Assembly: GCF_900115045.1 (NCBI RefSeq)
Contig: NZ_FOVC01000003.1
Location: 248,001-312,000 of the forward strand
Direction: 5' to 3'
DNA from: Izhakiella capsodis
GTDB taxonomy: Bacteria > Pseudomonadota > Gammaproteobacteria > Enterobacterales > Enterobacteriaceae
DNA length: 64,000 nt
The notes beneath the pieces were generated by a model that had not been told where the DNA came from, made no database searches, and saw only the letters and a program-made list of their open reading frames with translations. Shown piece after piece: positions 36,927 to 45,004 of the stretch; position 1 is the stretch's first letter, and the number at the start of each line of letters is the position of its first letter. The translations under genes and the position numbers were made by a program.

Positions 36927-37444
36927 TTCGCCCCCTCCAGGCAGAGTGCCTCAGATTCCGCACGCCGGGTAACCAGTCCGTTTAGTTTTTTCCCGTTGGC
37001 ATACACCCAGCGCGGTAGCTCGTTACATGCCGCGACTAACTTTCCCTGTCGGAATAAACGGAACATCGTTGATTTCTGCATGGTCGGGCAGCCCACATTG
37101 AACGTGATCTCTACGGCGGCGGAAAATGCATTCTCCGGCAACTTTGCACCGTTGGCATAACGATTAACGCAACGCTCGGCGACGAGTATATTATTCTCCC
37201 AGTCGACGGCAATCTGCTTATCCGCTTTATGGATGCCGGGTTTAACGCCGTGAGTATTACCGATACCATCGGTCAGGATACCGGCCGGGCAATGATACGG
37301 GTCACGCCTGCACCCTTCAGCATTCCCGATAAGCTCAAGACCCCGCTGATTGGTGCGGACCTGGCCTTTGTCGATGACCATTCCGATAATCACCGCCACG
37401 AAGCACATGCCACCAGCAAGACTCGTTTTCATTTTTGCTGACAT
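36923..37444 (-). CDS. Endolysin, GH24 lysozyme with signal-anchor (RrrD/P21 type)
   Basis: 173 residues. A weakly hydrophobic N-terminal segment (about 8-24) looks like a signal-arrest-release anchor. Catalytic triad E43, C52 and T58 keeps the E-x8-C-x5-T spacing of P21-like lysozymes, with cysteine in place of aspartate. It cleaves peptidoglycan at late lysis. GAGG precedes the start by five bases. Sits between holin and spanins. Confidence 0.88.
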   Translation of the reverse strand: MSAKMKTSLAGGMCFVAVIIGMVIDKGQVRTNQRGLELIGNAEGCRRDPYHCPAGILTDGIGNTHGVKPGIHKADKQIAVDWENNILVAERCVNRYANGAKLPENAFSAAVEITFNVGCPTMQKSTMFRLFRQGKLVAACNELPRWVYANGKKLNGLVTRRAESEALCLEGAK

Positions 37445-37451
37445 AGTGGCC

Positions 37452-37679
37452 TCATTCGCTCATTGCCCGGTAAGCCGCTCTCGCCTTTTTTTTGTCATAG
37501 CCGGCAGCCGTTAACTTATTAACCAACTTGCGCTTGTAGTACCAGTTGACACCGAAGGTACCAATCGCCACGAAAATCCCCACCAGCACGGCCCAATCCT
37601 GTAAAGTCATGGCCCCGGCGGCGGCTAAAATCGAGGCAACCCAGTACGATATCTGGGAACTGTATTTATCCATTTTCAT
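37452..37679 (-). CDS. Holin
   Basis: 75 residues from the ATG at 37679 (GGAGG eight bases upstream). Two hydrophobic segments (about 12-25 and 30-45) and a basic C-terminal tail (YYKRKLVNKL, DKKKARAAYR) make it a class II holin. It triggers inner-membrane opening before the adjacent lysozyme acts. Confidence 0.82.
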   Translation of the reverse strand: MKMDKYSSQISYWVASILAAAGAMTLQDWAVLVGIFVAIGTFGVNWYYKRKLVNKLTAAGYDKKKARAAYRAMSE

Positions 37680-37796
37680 TATCTCCACCTCCCCACATGG
37701 GCGGCATTCGCAAGAAATAACGCCAGCTCTCAGGCAGAAACCAAGTCTTTTTTACTGTGTAAATTTGCCCTCCGGGAGGAGGGCATAGACTATGAA

Positions 37797-38489
37797 TTAT
37801 TGTTTTACACAAACAGCTTCTAACCTAATCCACCATGGCGCTTTGTTTACCCAGTGATATTCAGGAATGTCCTTGCCATTGTTATCTTTATAAATGGTTT
37901 TCAAGATTGATACTGAATCTGGATGTGGAATATATTTTGAGCTGACGCCATTAAAATAATACCCATCATTACCCGTTCCCTTTGCATTTGGTTTCCAATA
38001 AATACATTGCATCGTGGTTTCTCCTGTTTTCACATTAGGTGATAGTTTATTTAGCAAGTCGAACCAATAGCGAGCCTGCGTTTGCCTTGCAGGCTGATTC
38101 GGATTTAGCGGGCGTTCATAGTAACGTATAAACACATCCGCCAGATATTCAGGTGATTGCCTGCTCTGAGTAAACTGCTCAAATGTCATCGACGGATGAT
38201 AGAATTGCTGATTATTAACAACCTCCCACTCCAGTCTTTTACATTGACTGATGACATCCTGATATCGAAGACCGCTTGATTGAGCCCAACTAATATATTT
38301 TGATGCCGGGGTCCACTGGACTAAGCCATAACCGCCTGACATATTTCCTACATAATCTGACTCCCATCGATCAGCAATAATTCCGCTCTCAGATTGCATA
38401 TTACCCAACAGTGCAGCAACAGATTCCTTCGTCCAACCTCGACTGGTGAGATAACTCCAAATCTGTGTGGCTGTCTCTTTTTGTCCCAC
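37797..38489 (-). CDS. Phage tail-lysozyme-domain protein
   Basis: 230 residues, GTG start with AGGAGG six bases upstream. The N-terminal part (residues about 5-150: IWSYLTSRGWTKESVAALLG, NMQSESGI with Glu34 as likely catalytic acid, YGLVQWTP) matches the phage_lysozyme2 / tail-tip lysozyme fold. The C-terminal 70 residues (YWKPNAKGTGNDGYYF...) are of unknown role. No signal peptide. It is unusual to see it among lysis genes rather than tail genes; it may be an extra muralytic factor or exported effector. Confidence 0.65.
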   Translation of the reverse strand: MGQKETATQIWSYLTSRGWTKESVAALLGNMQSESGIIADRWESDYVGNMSGGYGLVQWTPASKYISWAQSSGLRYQDVISQCKRLEWEVVNNQQFYHPSMTFEQFTQSRQSPEYLADVFIRYYERPLNPNQPARQTQARYWFDLLNKLSPNVKTGETTMQCIYWKPNAKGTGNDGYYFNGVSSKYIPHPDSVSILKTIYKDNNGKDIPEYHWVNKAPWWIRLEAVCVKQ

Positions 38490-38799
38490 AACAAACCTCC
38501 TTTATTTTAAATGATATGAATAGCTATTCGTCGGTTCCTTATATAAGTATGTTCGTTATTATTCAGAGCGTAGTCAGAGGTAAATTCGATTAACGCAGAT
38601 AAACTCACAATTTCCGCGCCACTTTCTGCGTCTCTTTTCATATTTGGCTGGCCGGCATATTTACGTTAAACGGTTATTCACGGAACGCGAAACTATCCGC
38701 TCTTGAATATTGAGATCTATCCCCCCGCATTCTGGATATCGAAGAGGGTGGCCCCTTCCCATCAAAATCGGTTCAGGCCGTAATCTTAATCAACAATAA
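38490..38799. other. Spacer, no gene seen
   Basis: About 310 bp between two muralytic genes. No frame with coding character is recognised. Confidence 0.4.
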
Positions 38800-39249
38800 T
38801 CAGGCTGTATAACCGAGGAACATGTCACGTTCATAGGCGCGACGGCGTAGCAGACCAAAAAGTACCTTGCCACCGGCTTTATTCCAGCGCAGGAACTCAT
38901 CTGCTGCCACCTGGGTTTCACCCGCATTCAGTTTTTTCAACAGCGTGGAACTGGCGAAATTGGTCGCGCCCAGGTTGTAGGTAAAACTGACAAGTGCATC
39001 AAACTGATACTGAGTTAGTGCGTATGTCACGTTGTCTTTTACTGGCTTCTCATATTGCTTAACCCCCTCACTCAGTAGCTCATCCGCCTTTGCCTGGGTA
39101 ATTGTCATACCTACGTGAACGGGCACACCATCGACCGGATTCGTCCAGCCGTAACCAATTGTCCAGACACCTACAGCATCCTGATACGCGACAAGGCTGC
39201 ACCCTTCAAACTCTTTGATTAAATCAAGACCTTTATTACTGATTTGCAT
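38800..39249 (-). CDS. Second endolysin, T4-type GH24 lysozyme
   Basis: 149 residues from the ATG at 39249 (AGGAG nine bases upstream; an ATG three codons earlier lies on top of that site). Triad E15, D24 and T30 in FEGCSLVAYQD and TIGYG. No N-terminal anchor, so it would need a large-pore holin. It is the second GH24 lysozyme of the same operon. Confidence 0.85.
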   Translation of the reverse strand: MQISNKGLDLIKEFEGCSLVAYQDAVGVWTIGYGWTNPVDGVPVHVGMTITQAKADELLSEGVKQYEKPVKDNVTYALTQYQFDALVSFTYNLGATNFASSTLLKKLNAGETQVAADEFLRWNKAGGKVLFGLLRRRAYERDMFLGYTA

Positions 39250-39422
39250 TATTATCATCTCCTGTATTGCGGTTGACGCATCAGCGAACTTTTTCGCTGA
39301 TATAGTTGTTCCTCACATAGCCTGAATAAACCGGGAATATCTGTGCAGCAGCATTCATTGCATTTCGGCTAATATATTCCCGGACTCGACTGAGGGTAGA
39401 AAAAACGCCGGGATACTAAATG

Positions 39423-39450
39423 AAAAAAGGCACCGCCTGAGCAGTGCCTC
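39423..39450 (-). terminator. Terminator after NUDIX gene
   Basis: On the minus strand AGGCACTGC ... GCGGTGCCT hairpin with TCAG loop, followed by TTTTTTC. It lies 27 bp past the NUDIX stop. Confidence 0.7.
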
Positions 39451-39476
39451 TTAAAATGTATAGAGCTGTTTTATCT

Positions 39477-39896
39477 CTAACTTGTTATATAGTCATTCAA
39501 TCTTGCTTTGACAAAAGGAACGACATTTTCAGATTTCAAGAAATTATTTAAATCCATAAGCGAAATGTATTGACCTTCGTTACCCAGCCTCATCGAATCC
39601 ACGTGATATCTTTCGATGTTACACACCATAAAATAACCCTGCGGATGATCAGAATAGTTTTTCATCCAGATAACTAACTCCGATGTCAGTGACAAATTAA
39701 GTTCCTCCCTGGCCTCACGAAAAGCACATTCCATTGGAGTCTCATTCCCCTCGCGTGTTCCCCCGGTAACATCGTACATATCAGGGTAAGGGATGTTGGG
39801 GTTATTATCCCTGCGGATAACGACAATTTTATCTCTATAAATCAGGGCAAGTTTGACACCTGTGAATTCAAAGTCAGAAACTGAGTTTTTACGCAT
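39477..39896 (-). CDS. NUDIX hydrolase
   Basis: 139 residues from the ATG at 39896, which has GGAG eight bases upstream. The Nudix box is complete: G46, E52, R60-E61, E64-E65 in GGTREGNETP and CAFREAREEL. It hydrolyses a nucleoside diphosphate-linked compound; the substrate is unknown. The AT-rich composition and its position between terminators suggest a moron gene. Confidence 0.85.
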   Translation of the reverse strand: MRKNSVSDFEFTGVKLALIYRDKIVVIRRDNNPNIPYPDMYDVTGGTREGNETPMECAFREAREELNLSLTSELVIWMKNYSDHPQGYFMVCNIERYHVDSMRLGNEGQYISLMDLNNFLKSENVVPFVKARLNDYITS

Positions 39897-40267
39897 TAGT
39901 TCATCTCCATCCTCATGCTTACTTTTACTGTAGTATAAGGTATGTAAACTGAATGACGCCCCAGCCAGTAAACGATGAATAACTTCAATACAGAAAGCAA
40001 AAGTTCCGTGCATTGCACGCCGGAGCCGACCTTCAGTGAGAAACAGGGTGGCAACGACGTTTAACAAGTAATAGAAAGATTGCGCGGAAATGGCACTTTC
40101 ATGTTGTCAATTTCAGTACCTCGCAAGGTAGGGGTCAGCAAAATCGTCATATAAACGTTTCGCGCCAGCCGTTTTGTATTTCAGTTGTCCGGAAACACAA
40201 AAGCCCCGGATCCGAAGAGGCGGGGCTTTGAAATTGAGGTTGTGAAATCAAATTATTATTCTAGATG
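39897..40267. other. Spacer with a hairpin, no gene
   Basis: Holds only the hairpin at 40200-40229. The NUDIX reading frame is open upstream to 40067 but has no homology there. Confidence 0.4.
40200..40229 (-). terminator. Probable terminator after Q-like gene
   Basis: Stem AAAGCCCCG (40200-40208) and CGGGGCTTT (40221-40229). On the minus strand the tail reads TTGTGTTT. This may be the site that Q acts on, by analogy with lambdoid late terminators. Confidence 0.5.
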
Positions 40268-40690
40268 CTATAAGAATAGCACAGGTTTTTGTGTACACGC
40301 AAGAGGTTCCTGTTCTGCAACTTCGAGGTCCATATCCAGCCTGATGCCAAGCATAACCAGGCACCCTGACAGGAACGCTTCAGAGGTTTGTAGGGACCTC
40401 CTCACAACGTTGATATCGGTTTTCATCACTTCGGCGATCTGACGCAGCGAATAGTGCCCGATGAAACGCTGCCCCAGGATCAGGATATCTTCGGCATGCC
40501 GGACCGTGCTCATGTGCGCAACGCAGGTATCAATTGCCAATCCGTCCTCGTCAGAGCAACCTGACTTACCGGCTTTCGGTTTGCGTACACAGGTGACTGA
40601 CATCGCTGGCCAATCCAGCAGCGAACAATACTCTTCGCTCGCGGCCCACCGCCCCCAGCGCTCCAAAACTTGTTGCATATTTCTGCGCAT
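40268..40690 (-). CDS. Phage antitermination protein Q-like
   Basis: 140 residues starting MRRNMQQVLERWGRWAAS, the characteristic opening of one group of lambdoid late antiterminators; a helix-turn-helix-like part (SLRQIAEVMKTDINVVRRSL) follows. It lies at the end of the early operon, upstream of lysis and tail genes on the same strand, where Q belongs. It would let RNA polymerase read through into the late operon. Confidence 0.75.
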   Translation of the reverse strand: MRRNMQQVLERWGRWAASEEYCSLLDWPAMSVTCVRKPKAGKSGCSDEDGLAIDTCVAHMSTVRHAEDILILGQRFIGHYSLRQIAEVMKTDINVVRRSLQTSEAFLSGCLVMLGIRLDMDLEVAEQEPLACTQKPVLFL

Positions 40691-41161
40691 CGCTTTTTAC
40701 CTCTGCAAATATCCGGAATATTTTTTTGAACACCGTAGCGCCTGTCTTTCATTGCTAAACCCACCCTGCGGCTCTCTGTTTACGGGCAGGGAGCGCCTGA
40801 GATCCCGTCTCACTGCGGCGAATAGCAAAAAGCTGCATTGAGTCAAAATCCCGGATACCATGTTCTCCTTTCAAAACCTGTAGTTTTTATCACCCCGTCT
40901 TTCACCTGCATTTGACACATGCATTGCCTCTGAATATTGATTGAAAAACGCAACGACCCAGGCGCAACGCTGGTCGTCATGTTGCGCGTGTTGCATGGAG
41001 TTAATTCTGTGGGATCAGCCGGGCAATATTTTCTGTTGCGCTGTGACGCCTGCTGTTGCGCCGAGGGAATAAATGCCGCGTCGAACTGGTTAGTTATGCA
41101 TATATATTGCATAATATTTGCAATTTTATGTGGATTTGTCGTCTCTGGAGAATGAGTAAAA
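40691..41161. other. Early region, no supported gene
   Basis: Replication genes (O/P or helicase) would be expected here between cro and Q but are absent. Overlapping frames on both strands (40843-41193 minus, 40937-41155 plus) lack homology and ribosome binding sites. Confidence 0.4.
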
Positions 41162-41608
41162 TTACACAATGTTATTCCCTCCTGCCGGTACACCTCTCCC
41201 CGCAGCGTTTTTAATTACGCCGTTATGTTCTCTGATGTGAGCCTTCCCTTTTATTCGCCCTAAAACCGTATGAAACTGGCCCGCACTTTTATCCGTTTCA
41301 CTCTTCCATCGCTCGCGGAGTACAGCGCGGCTGAGACACCCGCCCGAAGCGTCCAGCTTCTCCCTGATCCAGCATTCATCACAGCTGCCTTTGCTCCCCG
41401 CATCGCTATTCTCCAGCATCAGCGGATCAATCTCCGTCAGCGGCACATCCTCAAAGACACGCTCCGTGGTCAGCCGGGCAGGAGCGTAGATCTCCCCTTC
41501 AGAGCTGATGTATTCGTTTACGCTCAACGCGAATGGCATCGGCATTAGCAAAGGCAGCAGAAGAACCGCGCATCCCTTATCTCCTGTCCTTACCACTGAG
41601 GTGAACAA
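41162..41608 (-). CDS. Hypothetical early phage protein
   Basis: 148-codon frame downstream of cro. The middle (DPLMLENSDAGSKGSCDECW and later FHTVLGRIKGKAHIREHNG) looks coding, with a CDEC pair, but I do not recognise the family. The first 30 residues are hydrophobic and may not belong. Position would suit a CII- or replication-accessory type gene. Confidence 0.4.
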   Translation of the reverse strand: MFTSVVRTGDKGCAVLLLPLLMPMPFALSVNEYISSEGEIYAPARLTTERVFEDVPLTEIDPLMLENSDAGSKGSCDECWIREKLDASGGCLSRAVLRERWKSETDKSAGQFHTVLGRIKGKAHIREHNGVIKNAAGRGVPAGGNNIV

Positions 41609-41664
41609 CTGCCACCGCCGCGCCAGTCTACACCCAGCCCCACGGAGTAATGTATAGGCATGGG

Positions 41665-41889
41665 TTAAGCCTCTTGTTGCTCTGCGTTTTCACCTTGCAA
41701 TAGCCAGTCAGGCTCGCATTTCAGCACTTTCAACAGTTTAAGAATGAAGCTGGTACGGGTTGCCCCCCCGGACTTCAGGTGCTGAACAGATTGCTGACGC
41801 ATACCAACACGCTCAGCTAAGGATGTCTGAATAAGGCCTAATGTTTTGCAGCGTTCTTTAATACAGGAAGCAAGGGAGGCATGGTTCAT
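41665..41889 (-). CDS. Cro-like repressor
   Basis: 74-residue XRE-type helix-turn-helix protein (CIKERCKTLGLIQTSLAERV, GMRQQSVQHLKSG). First gene of the leftward early operon, divergent from cI, with shared operators between them. GAGGGA lies nine bases before the start. Confidence 0.85.
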   Translation of the reverse strand: MNHASLASCIKERCKTLGLIQTSLAERVGMRQQSVQHLKSGGATRTSFILKLLKVLKCEPDWLLQGENAEQQEA

Positions 41890-41911
41890 AGGGAAATCCC
41901 TCAGTATTTTT

Positions 41912-41961
41912 ACAATTTTTCTTGTTATTTATTCACAAGCAATACGGTTTGTCAATTACAA
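41912..41961. promoter_or_regulatory. Operator region between cro and cI
   Basis: Several short inverted repeats of ACAA/TTGT type: 41912-41925, 41922-41938 and 41949-41961 (TTGTCAATTACAA). Their clustering in the divergent promoter region fits repressor and Cro operators; exact half-sites are inferred. Confidence 0.5.
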
Positions 41962-42001
41962 ATATATCTGTAACCATCAGCTCCAGATAAAGGAGCAAAT
42001 C

Positions 42002-42631
42002 ATGAATCTTGCCAGTCGGACAAAAAAGCGCAGAACAGAACTGGACATGACGCAAGCGGAAGTCGCAAAACGGGCCGGGATAAGCCAGCAATCGATAGAA
42101 GCTATCGAAAATGGAAAAACGCTCAAACCCCGCAACCTTCTTGCTCTGGCTGCTGCTCTTGAATGCGATGCCAGATGGCTGCTACTGGGCGGAGATGTTG
42201 TCCCCGACTCCAGTTTTATCGCACGCAGAGTGCCGGTTCTGAGTTATTCGCAAGCCGCGACGCTCATCAACGCCGGACCCATACCGGCGCCCCTGGATGG
42301 CGATTATCTGCTGACGACCTCGGCGTTATCGGAGCGTTCGTTCGCGCTCCGTATTCAGGGGGATGCAATGGAGCCAGAATTTCGGGAAGGGGATATTGTG
42401 ATCATCGACGCAAATGTGTACCCGGTTCCCGGTGAGTTCGTCGCTGCCTCCAACGGTAGCCCAGTAGCCACATTCAAAAAGTACCGACCGGTAGGGGATG
42501 GGGCTAAAGGAGAAGAAGCCTTCGAACTTGTCCCGCTTAATAGCGATTATCCCACCTACCGATCGTGGGAAAAACCGGTAACCCTGATGGGTACAATGGT
42601 GGAACAGCGTATCTTCCGAAGAAAACGCTAG
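42002..42631 (+). CDS. CI-type prophage repressor with altered protease site
   Basis: 209 residues from ATG 42002, GGAG upstream; the frame is open earlier but without homology. N-terminal helix-turn-helix (residues 16-40, MTQAEVAKRAGISQQSIEAI), then an S24/LexA-like domain with an Ala-Gly pair at 91-92 as possible cleavage site and conserved Lys159/160. The nucleophile position reads GDAMEPEF (Ala122) where the family has GDSM. So DNA binding and dimerisation look intact but RecA-stimulated self-cleavage should fail. It would keep the late operon silent. Confidence 0.85.
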   Translation: MNLASRTKKRRTELDMTQAEVAKRAGISQQSIEAIENGKTLKPRNLLALAAALECDARWLLLGGDVVPDSSFIARRVPVLSYSQAATLINAGPIPAPLDGDYLLTTSALSERSFALRIQGDAMEPEFREGDIVIIDANVYPVPGEFVAASNGSPVATFKKYRPVGDGAKGEEAFELVPLNSDYPTYRSWEKPVTLMGTMVEQRIFRRKR

Positions 42632-42652
42632 TCTGCACCTCACCTGTCGAAC

Positions 42653-42682
42653 TAAGGAGGGCTAATGCCTTCCTTTTTTTTT
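42653..42682 (+). terminator. Terminator after cI
   Basis: Stem AAGGAGGGC / GCCTTCCTT with TAAT loop and one G-T pair, followed by nine T. Strong rho-independent terminator at the right edge of the immunity region. Confidence 0.85.
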
Positions 42683-43205
42683 GGCCTCAAAACAAGTAAT
42701 TAAGTTAAATATGCCCATAAATACTCAAAAACCTGTTGACCCTCTAACAGTTTTACTTGTATTTTACCATGAGTCGAACGGCGCGACTTTAAACCCTGCG
42801 TCGGAACCGTGGCGGGACAGGATGTCGGCAATACGGGGCAACGTGAACTTATCAAGCTCGGTGCGGATTCATTAAATTCGCCGCAGATGACAGACCAAAA
42901 AAGATATCTGCTGAATAGTGCAGGCGTTTAAAAACTCTTTATCTGCGAGATGATCAGACAACATTATGAAAACGACAAATAAGCTGATAACAGCATAATG
43001 CAGCAGGACAAAAATAGTTAAAGCTTTTAATCTGACCGTGTTAGTAATCTTCATCCAGTTTATGTTCCTACCATAAATATAAACTCTCTTTAGAATGATT
43101 TTCATAAAGAGTTAGCTAGGTGATCGTTAATAAAATTAAATTTCTACGCGATTATACATGGGTAGGACGATCAATCCCTAAATGTAATTAATTGAGGATA
43201 AGGAT
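42683..43205. other. Spacer between immunity region and hydrolase cluster
   Basis: No supported gene. A plus-strand fragment near 42750-42875 (NPASEPWRDRMSAIRGNVNL) reads like the start of a truncated phage gene. A minus-strand frame (ATG at 43054, end 42872) would code about 60 residues with one membrane segment but lacks a good ribosome binding site. The promoter of the hydrolase genes should lie near 43110-43200. Confidence 0.35.
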
Positions 43206-44957
43206 ATGTCTATTATAATTACAGTAGATAAATCACAAAGTGATTTATCCGCCGGAAAAAACAGTATTTTAAAAAATATCAATGGTGTGAATGGAATACC
43301 AGTTTCTCTCGCACCCGGCTTTCCTGACTTAGAAGATCAATTTAATCAGATGGGGATTACCGATATCCGTTTACATGATGGACTGGGAATTGGTGATCTC
43401 GATAATTACTTCTCGGAAAAAAGAATAAATAATATAAACCAGTTAATTCAGAATGTTCCAGATTATGAAAGAAGGACGGCCAAGAAATTTTTAGCTGATT
43501 TGGGAAATCATCGAGTTATTTTTCCGAATGCCGCAGCAGGTATGCGTTCGAATGATGTTGACCTTGCTTTCAAAGATGCAAATTATACAATGACCGATGC
43601 TTATATCAGGCGTATCCTGAACAATAATCCTGGTCTTAATCCCCAGAATTTAGAACGTCAATTAATGTTCAGAATTGGCCGAACGCTGGATGGTGGGTGT
43701 GAAGTCCCCCAAAATGCCGACATTTATGCCATTCTGGTCAGTACCCTCGTCGACAGATACTGCCTGAACTATGATAAAACCGGGTTGCCAAGAAAAGTCA
43801 AATACTGGGAAATCTGGAATGAGCCTGATCTGACTTTTTTCTGGAACAGTAATAATCCACAGGTCTACTATGACTTTTACGGCAAACTAGCAAGAATGAT
43901 TAAGGCGGTCGACCCTGAGGCAAAAGTAGGTGGAGCTGGCGTAGCCTTTGGCTACAATCCTGGTGGATATTATATAGATGGGTTATTAAAATATTGCCAC
44001 GAAACAGGAACACCAATTGATTTTATTTCTTGGCATTGTTATGGAAATGGAACTGGTGATCCAAAAAATATCATAGATGTTGCAAGATCAATTGAATCTG
44101 CTTTAAATAAATATGGTTTTCCTGATATAGAAAGCATTTGTACAGAATGGAATTCATCTCCCACAGGAACGATGAATACATATACGAAAGTACAAAGTGC
44201 GAAGAATGCAGCCTATATAGCATCGACATTCTGTTATATGCAGAAATGTAAAGTAGATAAATCATATTATTATCGAGGTGATGGTCTTTCTTTTGGTCTT
44301 TTCAATGATAATCCAAACCCAGTGGATAAAAGATATAAGAGTTTTTGTACCTATTCATCTCAAGCCTTCAACCTTTTTTCGAAAATGAGGGAAACCCCAG
44401 TCATTCTGAAAACGAACGGAGCAGAAGATACAGGTATATCTATGCTTGCATGTAAAAGTTGGGATGAAAAAAAATTAAAGATTCTTATTTCAAATTATAA
44501 AGTTGATAAGGATTTCACCGATGGTGGAGTGCCCCCATCCGGACACGATATCTATAAGCAATATTATATAGATTCAAATAGAAGTCTTAAACAGCTGACA
44601 GATCAGTGGAGCCTGGATGAATGGTTTGGCGGAAAAAACCCCAATCTAATTAGACCTGATAATTTTGTAGAACAACAAGCTCAGCTCGCAAATCCACCTG
44701 TAAATGGCCATTTATCAGCCCATGAAAGAAACTATTATCACAGTGATAGTGGATTAATAACTGTTGTGGATAACATAGCAGCAAATAATGTTAACATTGC
44801 TGTAAAAAGAATTCAGGAAGGTAAAAGCCTATCCTCCTTTGACATAAAAAATACTAATTATGAAATTAACTATATTTTAAAAAATGGACAACTAATAATT
44901 AGTGATCAAAATTGCACTGAATCCACTGTGACATTGTATGAGATTGAGCTGAATTAA
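43206..44957 (+). CDS. GH39-like glycoside hydrolase, copy 1
   Basis: 583 residues. A clan GH-A beta/alpha barrel enzyme most like family GH39 (beta-xylosidase / iduronidase / PslG-type group). Acid/base Glu206 in WEIWNEPDL and nucleophile Glu314 in CTEWNSS are both present. N-terminal part GVNGIPVSLAPGFPDLEDQF and IRLHDGLGIGDLDNY, C-terminal beta-sandwich ending STVTLYEIEL. No signal peptide or anchor, so the protein is cytosolic unless exported otherwise or released by lysis. AT-rich. First of three tandem copies, ribosome binding site AAGGAT. Confidence 0.8.
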   Translation: MSIIITVDKSQSDLSAGKNSILKNINGVNGIPVSLAPGFPDLEDQFNQMGITDIRLHDGLGIGDLDNYFSEKRINNINQLIQNVPDYERRTAKKFLADLGNHRVIFPNAAAGMRSNDVDLAFKDANYTMTDAYIRRILNNNPGLNPQNLERQLMFRIGRTLDGGCEVPQNADIYAILVSTLVDRYCLNYDKTGLPRKVKYWEIWNEPDLTFFWNSNNPQVYYDFYGKLARMIKAVDPEAKVGGAGVAFGYNPGGYYIDGLLKYCHETGTPIDFISWHCYGNGTGDPKNIIDVARSIESALNKYGFPDIESICTEWNSSPTGTMNTYTKVQSAKNAAYIASTFCYMQKCKVDKSYYYRGDGLSFGLFNDNPNPVDKRYKSFCTYSSQAFNLFSKMRETPVILKTNGAEDTGISMLACKSWDEKKLKILISNYKVDKDFTDGGVPPSGHDIYKQYYIDSNRSLKQLTDQWSLDEWFGGKNPNLIRPDNFVEQQAQLANPPVNGHLSAHERNYYHSDSGLITVVDNIAANNVNIAVKRIQEGKSLSSFDIKNTNYEINYILKNGQLIISDQNCTESTVTLYEIELN

Positions 44958-45004
44958 ATCTCTTAAAAGAAAATATTACTTATCATTTTGTTAAGTGAGG
45001 TATT

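Larger units (their letters stand above)
21250..42682. mobile_element. Defective lambdoid-style prophage with contractile tail genes, no head genes
   Basis: Left end: integrase remnant beside dusA. Right end: cI/cro switch and cI terminator. Between them one minus-strand late operon holds lysis and tail genes with tight ATGA and 8-bp overlaps. Portal, capsid, terminase, protease and replication genes are not found. Exact ends are unknown because I could not find the duplicated attachment core; plus-strand phage remnants at 53.8-58.3 kb may belong to the same element or to a second one. Confidence 0.75.

Noticed and set aside
40843..41193. Overlapping frames on both strands between Q and the early gene
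   Set aside because: They overlap each other on opposite strands, lack ribosome binding sites and resemble no phage protein I know.
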